A stretch of DNA of 58,007 bases from contig JAHQVK010000099.1 in NCBI GenBank assembly GCA_019634385.1, positions 1 to 58,007 on the forward strand, written 5' to 3'. How positions within the stretch are numbered: the stretch's first letter is position 1; every line of letters begins with the position of its first letter. The notes beneath the pieces were generated by a model. It did not search any database and was not told where the DNA came from. It saw only the letters and a list, made by a program, of their open reading frames with translations. Below, one piece after another: positions 10,701-19,480 of the stretch. A program made the translations under genes and the position numbers. Source of the stretch: Myxococcales bacterium. GTDB taxonomy: Bacteria > Myxococcota > Kuafuiibacteriia > Kuafuiibacteriales > Kuafuiibacteriaceae.

Positions 10701-11863
10701 ACTTCAAGAGGGTCTAACCATAAGAAGCTAGAATCGCTGCGCACCCGCACAACAGCCCGATCAAACGCGGTCACACCGGGAAGTTCTGGACGAACATCTT
10801 CATCCGGCGCAGAACACATAAGCGCTATTTCCGCATCAATACCCAGTGCGCCAAGGGCAGCTACCACCAGCAGGGCAATATCTTCCCCATCGCCTTCGGT
10901 CCGCGCTAGCGTTTCTTCCGGGTGAAGCGGAATCAAAGGGCCGGCGCCAAAATAGCGTCCAGTGAAACGCACTCGACTATGCACCCGAGCGATGACCTCT
11001 GAAATGATTTGGGTAGTGGCATGACCACCAACGATTCCCTCCACCAATTCATTAAGCTCAGCGTAGCGAAGTCGGCGTGAAAACCGCTTGGAGAGAGACT
11101 GCGCGATGCTTGCCCAATCCACAGCAGTACTAAAACCGACATACGGGAACCGAGGAGTTTCGCGAGGAAGATTTGCCTCCAAAGCGTTCCGAGGGGGTAC
11201 ATTCTTGAGTGCAAAGTGTAGGACTCGCTGCCCACCGGCCTTGGTCTCGAGAGGTTGGATTTTAAGCCCACGAACTACCGTCTGTAAGGGGACTGCTTCC
11301 GGTGTCTCCACCACCAGCTCGGAATGAGCCACCGGCGCTCGCGTGCCAAAATAGAAACGCCCATCCGCAAACCCGGTGACTCGCGGCCTGAGCCCTTTGT
11401 AGAAAATATGCTGCTCCACCAAACTTCCCGGCTGGAGGAGAGGCAGACGACCAAATATGCGCATCCGAGAATCACCGTCATGAGCATCGATCGGTCCCCG
11501 CTCGAACTCTTCGGGATCAACCACCACCTCAGAACCATCCGGGTGGATAATCTTAACTTCGATCCGCGGCGGCGCTTGAATCCACGGCCCCCAGAGGGCC
11601 TCAACCCCTCCCCACAGTCCGAGATCTTCAACCCTCTGCACCCGGTAGGCCACGCTGTACGTGTAGTTCTGGGTCCCGTCGGCCTGAAGCTGATAGTGAG
11701 CCCGCTCAAATTGCACACTGACTGGCGGCCCCTTCGATTCAGCTGGTGAAACATTTCGCGTGTAGTGTGCACACCCCGAAACCCACAACATCCCCAGGAG
11801 CAACAACCGATTTCTCAAATGGTTCTCTAAAAGCCGCGTGCGATCGGATGTTTGCAACGACAT
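7748..11863 (-). CDS. Lipoprotein with DUF3857, pseudo-transglutaminase and TPRs
   Basis: About 1,371 residues from the ATG at 11863; a GTG at 11881 would add six. An N-terminal signal ends in the lipobox-like WVSGC with Cys31. DUF3857 (about 50-240) precedes a transglutaminase-like domain (about 280-400). In that domain the usual GDCKD motif reads GDGED (G326 for catalytic Cys) and the His position reads FDRAVVRV (R369 for His); only the Asp of WLDP (D384) remains, so peptidase or ligase activity is unlikely. The rest is helical repeats with TPR pattern (about 680-1371), for example TVMLQHPQDTAAG-type units near the C-terminus. Likely an envelope scaffold. Convergent with the small gene at 7447. 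Confidence 0.8.
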   Translation of the reverse strand: MSLQTSDRTRLLENHLRNRLLLLGMLWVSGCAHYTRNVSPAESKGPPVSVQFERAHYQLQADGTQNYTYSVAYRVQRVEDLGLWGGVEALWGPWIQAPPRIEVKIIHPDGSEVVVDPEEFERGPIDAHDGDSRMRIFGRLPLLQPGSLVEQHIFYKGLRPRVTGFADGRFYFGTRAPVAHSELVVETPEAVPLQTVVRGLKIQPLETKAGGQRVLHFALKNVPPRNALEANLPRETPRFPYVGFSTAVDWASIAQSLSKRFSRRLRYAELNELVEGIVGGHATTQIISEVIARVHSRVRFTGRYFGAGPLIPLHPEETLARTEGDGEDIALLVVAALGALGIDAEIALMCSAPDEDVRPELPGVTAFDRAVVRVRSDSSFLWLDPLEVYYPVGYLPPSLEGRWALPINLSTNQLVRTPTLGLAENQYVGHRRLILPNYGRLGIQEKSWAKGALGAHLRAQLSSQDKTDGYIQRYTSSQLGSSKVVEIHRDVPRDLSKPSKFNVEVENSWFGTTDIHSAFVDLRATSLFGWLPLAVREAVAFPESAGVQNVAFQRLARRTQPFVLSTPYTAELNYEVIPPSGFRLVERPKDQYHSWGPAEFSVKYHEAKGVLFGTFRFATGAAVYRPKDMVALVRGLQKLSHQPAARVRFYHQYSRELAKGNTSDALVGYAKVAAQAPQSAEHQARLALALVEIGLGSVARDVVRKAAAKPSVLAQYALGRVLSHDMVGRLHSPGYDREGAIRAFSNVKLMEPQHIRARVELANLLAIDRSGLQHQDPLLLEAAAVEYRSLREDTGISAFDEALANVLFQAGRIEESLSVVETAPRSVGRDTLMVAARVALDGHIEGVDSLLSTLGIASGDTDREISTSAAKEFVTILHGATSILASTGRYALAAEVWEHRFADGELVGQEPPHLVRLRSIKPFGELLSSSTGPVRVVQRLIAPLLEGRAFEVDDLELLSKEWSVERREAEIARMSKMFGAVRRSAHRARMTPAVLRDDVMSRLKYEVTESSARRVRVRAVLGDDRVTVWFLRKYADNSYRVIATGRSFKGLAELALHALRAKDLAAADEWLRWTSELFTHSEPVPSEELDFSQLPFVRLVGKYPHEREAAIWALGMMSPGETTDRNYLRGLDKKIAETPSGDLRDTLRHALLVGLVVHNKWQLALPLVEVLASRYPTNFVLYQLRVAGQSALERWSQAESSVQSWMLQHPQDTAAGTQLANLRTAQGRFAEAEDLLEALAKAKPEASSMVYNDLAWVSLLRGDVGKADLSLARKAYTMDEGKNPVTLHTLAALYAEKGDAKKTISLLRQRLDLLRTEKPLNVDYYLMGRLLECLGLTQLAQDAYLKVRNDDGNRQDSTYILAQRRLRRLGS

Positions 11864-11958
11864 CAGTACTGACGTTCGCACCCCGCTGCCAAATCGGGCA
11901 AGAGGGGTCTGACCGCTTTGTACTTGTCACAGCTTTCCATCCAGAAAGGATGGTATCC

Positions 11959-12816
11959 ATGAGAGTCGCAACCGTGGAGGTCGAAGGCACCATTCGTATC
12001 GGCGTCGTCACCAGCGAAGGCATCGTCGATGCCACCAGTCGGGTCGGGGGGGAAACTAACCTCCGGCAATTACTCGCCAACCAACAATTAGACGGGTTAG
12101 CCCCCCTGGCCTCCGCCACACCGGACCTTCGGTTTGAAGAGGTTCGGTTCTTACCCCCCATCATAGATAGCCAGCACATCGTAGCCGCGGGTGTTAACTA
12201 TGATTCGCATCGGCGAGAAACCGGCCGAGACCGAAGCGCACATCCCACGCTATTTATTCGATGGCCCTCAAGCATCGTGGGCCACCGCGAACCAGTCGTC
12301 CGGCCATCAGTATCCGAGCGCTACGACTTTGAGGGCGAACTCGCGGTCATCATCGGTCGACGCGGTCGCCGAATAGCACAAAGCCAGGCCTTAAACTATA
12401 TTGCTGGATATACATGTTTTCACGATGGGAGTGTTCGGGACTACCAACGACACACCTCACAATTCACGCCAGGCAAGAACTTCGACAAAAGCGGAGGCTG
12501 CGGCCCCTGGATGGTCACAAAAGATGAGGTTCCCGACCCTTCAACCCTCGTCCTAACCACCCGACTCAATCGGACAGTAGTCCAGCAGGCCTCGGTGAGT
12601 GACCTTATTTTCGATATACCTCACCTTATCGAATACATTTCGACGTTTGTTACGCTTGAACCCGGAGACATGATCGTCACTGGCACCCCTAGTGGCGTTG
12701 GGGACAAACGAACGCCCCGCCGGTACCTCCGTGGCGGGGATATCCTTGAAGTGGAGATATCAGGGCTTGGAACACTCATGCATCCGGTCGTGCATGAGAC
12801 CACCAGTGCTCAATGA
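11959..12816 (+). CDS. Fumarylacetoacetate hydrolase family protein
   Basis: Cytoplasmic metal-dependent C-C hydrolase, isomerase or decarboxylase family acting on diketo acids. 285 residues from the ATG at 11959, preceded by AAAGGA with suitable spacing; the frame is open upstream to 11746 but that part overlaps the divergent gene and lacks family similarity. Family motifs: VAAGVNYDSH, FEGELAVIIG with a metal-binding Glu, HDGSVRDYQRHTSQFTPGKN, and GTPSGVGDKRTP near the C-terminus. Substrate cannot be assigned; closest in style to fumarylpyruvate or homoprotocatechuate-type hydrolases. It stands alone, divergent from the DUF3857 gene. Confidence 0.88.
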   Translation: MRVATVEVEGTIRIGVVTSEGIVDATSRVGGETNLRQLLANQQLDGLAPLASATPDLRFEEVRFLPPIIDSQHIVAAGVNYDSHRRETGRDRSAHPTLFIRWPSSIVGHREPVVRPSVSERYDFEGELAVIIGRRGRRIAQSQALNYIAGYTCFHDGSVRDYQRHTSQFTPGKNFDKSGGCGPWMVTKDEVPDPSTLVLTTRLNRTVVQQASVSDLIFDIPHLIEYISTFVTLEPGDMIVTGTPSGVGDKRTPRRYLRGGDILEVEISGLGTLMHPVVHETTSAQ

Positions 12817-12914
12817 TACCTCCGTTCCTCCGCCGACCTAAAAAGTCCGAACAAAACTCAAAATTTGTCGAGCTATATCAGCTGGCTTTGCACATTAATT
12901 CGGACCATTTTCAA

Positions 12915-13973
12915 TCAGTCTGCTGACTGATATTGACCCGACGAAATCCGTTCGGCTTGCGCTAGTGGACAAAACTCAAAAACATCGAAGACACCGATCG
13001 CAGCCTCGTCCATTACGAACGGGTGCGGCGCACCGCCTTTTCGCGCGGCAAGTGCTTCCATTTTTTCTCCCGTCCCGTCGCGAGCGGGATGGTTCGAGAT
13101 AAAGATGTCGACACCTTGGTCTATAGCCAGCTTCCGAAGCCGATTCGAAGATGCCGCATATTCCCGTAGGCGCTTTTCGTCCGCGCCGAAGTTAAGGCCG
13201 GTTCCGCCCCATAGGATGGCTGCGTGTGGCTCGCCGTTATCATAAACCGTGAACATCGGAGAGATCGTCCCTGGTGTATGAGCGGAGGTCACATAGAGAT
13301 TAATCAGTGTTTCCCCAAGCTCGATTTGTTGTCCGTCCTCGATGATTTCTCCTTCGACCGGCGCTGGCCCAAACCGCGGATGAACCCCCAACGTGCTAGA
13401 AAGTGCCCAATCCGGCGCACTCATCGACACGGGAAGCCCGAGCTGCTCTGTGAGATACCGATGCCCGCCATAGTGATCGCCATGTCCATGGGACACAATG
13501 AAATGCTTAATCTTGGAGGGATCGAGGCCAAGCTCCGCCATGCCACCAATAATATATTGCTCCGCCGCAGCATCAGATGTCAGCGCATCGAATAGAACGT
13601 ACCCATCCTCTTCCGTTCCGACCAACCAAGAGGCGACGCGCGAATTTCCAACAAAGTATAGATTATCAAAGACCTGCGTCGGAGGCAGCACCGGCCGTTG
13701 GGAACCGCCGCCGCCGCCGCCACCGCCCGAACGCGGTTGCTCAGAAGCGCTGCGCGGTACGTTCACATCTCGAAAGACCATGTCTAGATCGCAAAGACTG
13801 GCAAGACCCGGAAAATTTTCTGCGGCGGCAAGTCCTCGCACCGCAATCTCATTTGGGGTCTCGCTTGCAAGAGACGTCACGTCTTCGGTTTCACTGTCTA
13901 CGGGAGAAGCACACGCCGTCGCCAGCCCCAGCGCAATTGCACCGATCAATTTTGTAACAGCCAAAAATCTCAT
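12915..13973 (-). CDS. Secreted subclass B3-like metallo-beta-lactamase-fold hydrolase
   Basis: 352 residues. N-terminal signal with a lipobox-like LATAC (Cys21), an eight-glycine run at about 83-90, then an MBL fold. Zinc ligands are all present: H162, H164, D166, H167 in SHGHGDHYGG, H232 in SAHTPG, and H295 in ISNHPARDG. The C-terminal SNHP followed by KMEALAARKGG is characteristic of subclass B3 lactamases and their non-lactamase relatives. Activity against beta-lactams cannot be told from sequence; it may be another periplasmic hydrolase. It lies 69 bp downstream of the YceI gene on the same strand. Confidence 0.85.
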   Translation of the reverse strand: MRFLAVTKLIGAIALGLATACASPVDSETEDVTSLASETPNEIAVRGLAAAENFPGLASLCDLDMVFRDVNVPRSASEQPRSGGGGGGGGSQRPVLPPTQVFDNLYFVGNSRVASWLVGTEEDGYVLFDALTSDAAAEQYIIGGMAELGLDPSKIKHFIVSHGHGDHYGGHRYLTEQLGLPVSMSAPDWALSSTLGVHPRFGPAPVEGEIIEDGQQIELGETLINLYVTSAHTPGTISPMFTVYDNGEPHAAILWGGTGLNFGADEKRLREYAASSNRLRKLAIDQGVDIFISNHPARDGTGEKMEALAARKGGAPHPFVMDEAAIGVFDVFEFCPLAQAERISSGQYQSAD

Positions 13974-14042
13974 ATTGTCTCACTGTAGATTAGATCAACG
14001 CACACCCCACCGTCGAGCCAAAGCGAGACTATCCCTTGTCAG

Positions 14043-14714
14043 TCAGTCAACCTTACGCGCTCTAAGCCTCACTCGAAATTGTAGTTCTGAGGCATTTTTT
14101 ATCATCCCTCCAAAAGCAGAATACGGCTTAAAGCCAAAGCTCTCATGGACTTCTATGAAGTCGGACTCTATTTCGAGCGCTCCGTCGAGAAACCGGACCA
14201 AGACTGGTACTTGGAGAGTATGGGAATATCCCCTAATCTGTAGCGAGCCTTTCACTAGGAACTTTCCGGCGGGCTCTTGAGGTACGCACCCTGTGGCCCG
14301 AAACCGGATATGCGAATGCTTCGACCCATTGAGCTGCTTTTCTGCCCGCATATGTTTGTCAGCTTTGGCCCGATTCTTATCCGAGATTTCCTTTTTCAAC
14401 TCAAGTTGCTTACGAAGCTCGCTTCTATCTACGATCAGCCCAGCCACCGGCACGTTCACTTCAATTGTACATTCCTGTGGGGAAATAGAATCATACAACA
14501 CATGTCCGTCGAATCCGCGTGCTTCAACCACGTGTCGGTGAGCCAAAAACCCTAGTAATGAAGCTGGCTTTGTCAGCACGTAAAGCGCCCCTGGCTCTTC
14601 AATAAGCTCGTACCGAACCGCTGTCGTTGATGCAGACCCCGTGGAGGACTCCGACGGAGCAGCACTCACCAAGACCGGCACCATCAACAGAAGCAGGGGA
14701 CTACGCCACAACAT
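14043..14714 (-). CDS. YceI-like lipocalin-fold secreted protein
   Basis: 223 residues from the ATG at 14714 (a GTG at 14723 is possible). A signal peptide (MLWRSPLLLLMVPVLVSA) is followed by a YceI domain, recognisable from ALYVLTKPASLLGFLAHRH and GSLQIRGYSHTLQVPVLV. YceI proteins are periplasmic and bind isoprenoid-like lipids; some respond to osmotic or base stress. The gene begins about 12 bases after the MscS-like stop, so it is the likely last gene of the trk operon. Confidence 0.83.
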   Translation of the reverse strand: MLWRSPLLLLMVPVLVSAAPSESSTGSASTTAVRYELIEEPGALYVLTKPASLLGFLAHRHVVEARGFDGHVLYDSISPQECTIEVNVPVAGLIVDRSELRKQLELKKEISDKNRAKADKHMRAEKQLNGSKHSHIRFRATGCVPQEPAGKFLVKGSLQIRGYSHTLQVPVLVRFLDGALEIESDFIEVHESFGFKPYSAFGGMIKNASELQFRVRLRARKVD

Positions 14715-14726
14715 CACCCCCACAGA

Positions 14727-16412
14727 TTAAGCAGTTCGCTGCACGTCCACAAGTTCAGCGGGCACACCAAGACTAACCTCCTCATCCCCTTCCTTGAGGG
14801 AGTCCAAACGACGTTCGAGCCGCTCCGGCAGCTCCGCATCAAAGATCGAAGCAAACCGAGGATCTAGTAGCCGGGTATGAATAACCCACCGATGGGGATT
14901 ACGCGGATCTCGGTACACCCGGAGTTGAGGATTAGGGGGTGTCCAAGCGGATGCGATCACAACATCTTCGATCTGCCGGCGGGTTGTATCCGCGGGTAAT
15001 CCTGGTCTGAGTCGCAAGATCAACTCGTGCTCAGACGATCCCGCAGTGCGCAGTGGGCCCGCTAAGAGCTTACGATTAGGAAGCTCCAGAAGACCACGTG
15101 GCGTGCGGAGAATGGTGCATCGCCATCCAGTGCCCACCACCGTCCCAGAAAATCCTTCACCCTCAACGAGCATTCCCGTAGCGATGCGACGCTCTGAGAC
15201 GATCAACATGCCCGCTAAGACATCGGGAAGAAGCCCACGAGCAGCAACCAATAGGAGGAGCACACCAGCGGCCATAGCTCCCCATAACACCTCCGGAGGG
15301 ATCTGCGGGAGAAGAGCCGCGCTGCCCCACAGCGCAAAAAGCACCGCCATTACTCCTGATAGCCGAGTGACCTGCTTGAATAGGGAGGGAAGGAGCCCTT
15401 GGCTAGCGAGTCGCTCCTGGGCGAGCTGAGAACTCCACATTACAACCAATGCTAGGAAAGCCCATGCCGCACCCCACACTACCCGCTCTGTGCCATCACC
15501 ATGCCCCTCCGGCATCAGCGGCTTAGACCGCTTGCCGCTCGACCGCTTTGGAGTTGGCAGGCCTTCCTTCGCCCGTCGCTCTCGACGAATCACCGATTGT
15601 GGTATGTTTGCGGGTTCCATACCTGGGAGCAAAAAAGGCGGAGGTAGTATGGAAGAACTCATTATCCGTCGTTCGTCGCGCAAGATTTCTGGAGGCTCCA
15701 GAACCTTCGAGAACATCGCTGGCAGAGCAATTGCCTCAGAGCCTCTGTCACTGACACTCGGACTCTCTATTGTTGCTGGAGCCTCTATGTTTGAGGCCGA
15801 AACGCTCAATATCTCCGCGGTACCCGAGCTGAGCACCGCAGCCTCATTCGCTGCTTCCAACCTAGCTGGCGTCTTCCTTCCGACTATCGCCGATTGGGTG
15901 ACGGCGGTTTCCTTATCCGCCAGCCCGGGCGACGCTACCAACGCGCGAGGTGCCGCAGTAACTCTACCGACAATATCCGCCCGTGTCGTAACCACCGCGG
16001 CGGTAAACGAGGATGCAGACTCCACAGAGGCCTTATCCCGCGTGGTCAACGGAGACACCGCTTTACCGGACGTCGGCGAAGGCGATGCCGGCCCCTCCTT
16101 TCCTGTGGGCACAACCAGAGGCGAGAGAGCCGCAGGCAACGGGGCATACCCATCCGTTCCGGTGAGTGGTAAAGCCGCATGCGAATCAGTCGACTCACGA
16201 GGCGCCACCGACATCGTTCGAACCTCGGGCCCAGTCAGTGAAGTCCTCGACAGCCACGAAGGAGAGTCTTCGGTTTCACTTCTCCAAAAAAGCCGATGGG
16301 AGGAAGATGCTGTAGAGGTCTGAGCGGCCCACACCTCAGCACCCGTAAGTACAGACATCGGCTCAACTTGGGAGACTACAACGCCAAAACACAACGGAAG
16401 GATAAGGGTCAT
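14727..16412 (-). CDS. MscS-family mechanosensitive channel with long low-complexity region
   Basis: 561 residues from the ATG at 16412, with AGG seven bases upstream and a 4-bp ATGA overlap with the preceding gene. An N-terminal hydrophobic segment is followed by about 240 residues rich in Ala, Ser, Thr and Pro, probably periplasmic. Then come three membrane segments (about 310-392) and the MscS beta domain: LLPDVLAGMLIVSERRI, GFSGTVVGTGWRCTILRT, LELPNRKLL. The carboxyl part (LRLRPGLPADTTRRQIEDVV) matches the C-terminal alpha/beta domain. Likely releases solutes on membrane tension; the operon suggests coupling to K+ uptake. Confidence 0.87.
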   Translation of the reverse strand: MTLILPLCFGVVVSQVEPMSVLTGAEVWAAQTSTASSSHRLFWRSETEDSPSWLSRTSLTGPEVRTMSVAPRESTDSHAALPLTGTDGYAPLPAALSPLVVPTGKEGPASPSPTSGKAVSPLTTRDKASVESASSFTAAVVTTRADIVGRVTAAPRALVASPGLADKETAVTQSAIVGRKTPARLEAANEAAVLSSGTAEILSVSASNIEAPATIESPSVSDRGSEAIALPAMFSKVLEPPEILRDERRIMSSSILPPPFLLPGMEPANIPQSVIRRERRAKEGLPTPKRSSGKRSKPLMPEGHGDGTERVVWGAAWAFLALVVMWSSQLAQERLASQGLLPSLFKQVTRLSGVMAVLFALWGSAALLPQIPPEVLWGAMAAGVLLLLVAARGLLPDVLAGMLIVSERRIATGMLVEGEGFSGTVVGTGWRCTILRTPRGLLELPNRKLLAGPLRTAGSSEHELILRLRPGLPADTTRRQIEDVVIASAWTPPNPQLRVYRDPRNPHRWVIHTRLLDPRFASIFDAELPERLERRLDSLKEGDEEVSLGVPAELVDVQRTA

Positions 16413-19400
16413 GCCCAACCTCGCTCTCGGAGGACGCGGTTAAGAACGCCGGCTAGATGCCTACAAACGATATAGTGACCTCTGGACGTTCTTTCCAAGA
16501 GCCCCATGCTTGTTAGTCGCGAAAGGAGCGCCGCCCCTTCCGTGTCTCGGCGTCCCAACATCTCCGCTAGAATACCAGCGGTCATCCAACCCTGACGAGC
16601 AATGAGATACAGTGGGTGCAAAGTGTCCTCACCCAAACTTTGCATAGCTACATGGGGGGACCGAGGTATCGTCCCGACTTGTACTCGGCCACCTGGTTCG
16701 TCAAATACTTCAATGGATGCGAGCCAGTACAGAAGGCCTAGTTGGAGGAGCCCATCTGAGGCTTCATGAAGCTGCGAGAAATAATGCGAACGATCCAGCT
16801 CATCATGATGGTTAGCCCCAAAGCTGAGCTCCAACCCAGAGAGCCGATGGCGCTCCATAATAATCTCTTCCATCTCTCGCGCACCAAGTTGGGGCACTTC
16901 TATGTGTCCGGCAAAGACGTCACCAAGTGGCGCTATAGCAGATGCCCAACTCCACGCTAAAGCATCCGCTTCGACCAAGAACGCGTTGCGCCCCTCATCA
17001 GCCAAAATACCATCCACCAAGGCACGGAGGCCGGAAAAACCGCAATCACTGGCAGAAACCAACCAGGATAAACCAGTAACAACGATGAGTTGCCCTTGTC
17101 CTAACTCTTCCAAACCCACATGAACTTCTTGTTCTGCAGCCGGCTCCGTAAACGCTATACTGCGAAGCTGACCAAAGCGGTCCCCTCTTGTGAGCGAACT
17201 CAGTAAGGCACGGCGACCGGAACCTTCAGTTCCAACCACAACCACTGTCCGTAAAAACCCCCCTTGCTCCCCCGATAGTATCCGACGCGCCATCGCCACA
17301 TGCGCAGCTCGGGATTCCAGTGCATCCCCAGCCCATGTTCCCTGCCCGGCAAACAAACGACGATAAAAGGGTGCCAGAGTGACTTTCTCGGTCGGTGACT
17401 CAAAAAACTTCGATTCATCACATCGTTCAGGCTCTTCAACCAGCAGGGGCAAGCCGAGTGTTTCACGGGCTTTTGCCATACGACCGGCACCCACTACCGC
17501 CTTAAACCTACGGCCACTCCGTCGTCTAAACGCAGCCAAAGAAGCACTGAACCGCCCCCATCTATCCCAAAATTGGGCCCCACGCGGCTCTTTGATTGTT
17601 TGGCGTGCTGAGGCGGCTGTGCTAGCCAACTCTCCCTCAGTGAGCCCTTCGTCTAAGCTTTGGAGACGCTTTCGAAATGAGGAGCGGAGACTCCGAGCAA
17701 AATCTCGAGCCCATAACTCGGCGGGCGACTCCAGCGCAACCAGCTGCTCAAGAGCATTCTGGAAAGTATTCTCCAGGACGGAATAAGTTTCACCAAGCTC
17801 CGGCGCCTCACGTACAAGAGCATCATCCCCTTCGAGCTGCCCACCGCCCAGACTCACAACCCGCTCTACCTCATGAAAAACGTCCAAAATGGCCTTAAAC
17901 TGCCCACCGGCTTGAGTTGCGATGTCCAGTAGTTCCGGCGCAACATTCGTATCTATAAAGTCCGCTACTATTGTCGCCAACGGCAATTCCGTGACCGGAG
18001 CGGTCGGAGGTAACGTCCATTCCGTATGTGCAAGACGCGCCAGCGGAACCTGGTAATAGTTTGTTAACCCTCTGGCATCTCTTAGTACGGCCTCGATCGC
18101 ACTGTGGAGCGCATCTGCAGAGTTCAATTGCTCGATCATCTGATGAGCAGCCCTCTGGGCGTCCCTAACTACCCACTTGAGAGACTGTAGAACTTTGGAG
18201 AACTCGGCCGAGGCGGTCAAAGAAACATCTGTGGTCACTTTCTCATCCTCTGGCTTGCGCAAGAGGGCTAGCGCGTTTTCCACCTCAGATCTTACCCGAA
18301 CAATTTGTTTTACTGAACGTCCTCGTACATTTCGCTCAAGATCGTCCGTCTCACTTTCTATTCGACGGGTGACCCGGGCTTGATAAGCTGCCACTTCGAG
18401 GCGAAGGCCCAGCAAAATATATCCACCGCATGCTGACTCTCGAACCTCAGCAAGACGCTCCGAAAGATCCGCCAAACGATTGGTCCGAAGGACCAACAGT
18501 CTTCTGGTTACAACTCGCCGTTTGTTGTGCAAGTGCAGAGTACCTATCAGTGGTAACTCTTCCTTCGCCTTATGCAACGCACGAGTTAACATCAAATTGG
18601 CTCGACTACGTATATCCTCGGCAAACTGAACCAACTCCTGTTCCGCAAGCACCAACTCATCTTCAACCTGTGATCGAAGTTGGCCCAAACTCTCCGCCAG
18701 CTCATCAGGGCTTTGAATAAGATCTTCAAAAGCCTGACTTACCAGTTCAAACAGATTACGCGCACGGCGTTCGAGATGGGATTCTGCTTGAACAAGTAGA
18801 ACAGACATCCCCTCTAAGCCAGCACCTTCACTTCGATATATATGCCAAGCCAAAAAGTCCCGAAGTGCGATTGTACGTCGTGGTTCAGAATTACCACTAA
18901 GACTTCGAAGTCCCTGATTAAGGAGTAATATCCAACGACGAAGTTCGTGCTTAAAACCAGCACCTGGTTGACGTTGGTAGACCGTCGGCTCAAGCCGAGC
19001 TTCTACGGACCGACCCACTCGACCTAAAACTCTATCGATCGCCTGAGCAAGTTGATCTGGAGACCAAGCTTCATGACTCGCTTTCGATACGCGACTCAGG
19101 ACATGTACCCGGAAGGCATCCGCCAATTCAGCCAGTTCCGACCGCACCCGGGCTGCAAACTCTATCCCACCCTCTGCGCGTATATGAACAACCAAGCGCC
19201 GATGATGCCGAAGAAAGGTCTTCCGTAAATCACTGAGAAACGACTGGCCGTCCACGACCATACGTCGGAGCGGTCCTCTATCCCACTGAAGTTCTTCGAT
19301 AAGACTTTCAAAGTCTTGCTGTACCTGCAGACAAAGCCTTCGAAGATTTTCGTCTTCAACCCGCGGTGGTCCACCCCAAGGCGAGTCTTCTTCACCACCA

Positions 19401-19480
19401 CTCGTTTTCAGCTGCGTATCCGCAGACGTTGACGCTACCTCTCCCCCTTCGCGCTCACATACAGTGTCCATGACAACCAT
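16409..19480 (-). CDS. Large coiled-coil protein with degenerate P-loop and winged helix
   Basis: 1,023 residues from the ATG at 19480, which has GGAGG five bases upstream and abuts the trkH stop (TGATG); an ATG at 19483 would give ATGA overlap. Residues about 30-690 are long charged helices (LRSQVEDELVLAEQELVQF), probably coiled coil. At about 750 a nucleotide-binding-like core reads VVVVGTEGSGRRALLSSL: a Walker A with Arg for Lys and no Ser/Thr. The Walker B strand, QLIVVTGLSWLV, lacks its acidic residue. The last 75 residues resemble a winged helix (LIARQGWMTAGILAEML). No membrane segment. I do not recognise the family; its place between trkH and an MscS gene suggests a regulatory role for these channels. 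Confidence 0.8.
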   Translation of the reverse strand: MVVMDTVCEREGGEVASTSADTQLKTSGGEEDSPWGGPPRVEDENLRRLCLQVQQDFESLIEELQWDRGPLRRMVVDGQSFLSDLRKTFLRHHRRLVVHIRAEGGIEFAARVRSELAELADAFRVHVLSRVSKASHEAWSPDQLAQAIDRVLGRVGRSVEARLEPTVYQRQPGAGFKHELRRWILLLNQGLRSLSGNSEPRRTIALRDFLAWHIYRSEGAGLEGMSVLLVQAESHLERRARNLFELVSQAFEDLIQSPDELAESLGQLRSQVEDELVLAEQELVQFAEDIRSRANLMLTRALHKAKEELPLIGTLHLHNKRRVVTRRLLVLRTNRLADLSERLAEVRESACGGYILLGLRLEVAAYQARVTRRIESETDDLERNVRGRSVKQIVRVRSEVENALALLRKPEDEKVTTDVSLTASAEFSKVLQSLKWVVRDAQRAAHQMIEQLNSADALHSAIEAVLRDARGLTNYYQVPLARLAHTEWTLPPTAPVTELPLATIVADFIDTNVAPELLDIATQAGGQFKAILDVFHEVERVVSLGGGQLEGDDALVREAPELGETYSVLENTFQNALEQLVALESPAELWARDFARSLRSSFRKRLQSLDEGLTEGELASTAASARQTIKEPRGAQFWDRWGRFSASLAAFRRRSGRRFKAVVGAGRMAKARETLGLPLLVEEPERCDESKFFESPTEKVTLAPFYRRLFAGQGTWAGDALESRAAHVAMARRILSGEQGGFLRTVVVVGTEGSGRRALLSSLTRGDRFGQLRSIAFTEPAAEQEVHVGLEELGQGQLIVVTGLSWLVSASDCGFSGLRALVDGILADEGRNAFLVEADALAWSWASAIAPLGDVFAGHIEVPQLGAREMEEIIMERHRLSGLELSFGANHHDELDRSHYFSQLHEASDGLLQLGLLYWLASIEVFDEPGGRVQVGTIPRSPHVAMQSLGEDTLHPLYLIARQGWMTAGILAEMLGRRDTEGAALLSRLTSMGLLERTSRGHYIVCRHLAGVLNRVLRERGWA

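Noticed and set aside
15490-16323. A 277-codon plus-strand frame opposite the MscS-like gene
   Set aside because: It mirrors the low-complexity Ala/Ser/Thr region of the real gene and has no family features; the minus-strand gene has proper overlaps and an MscS domain.
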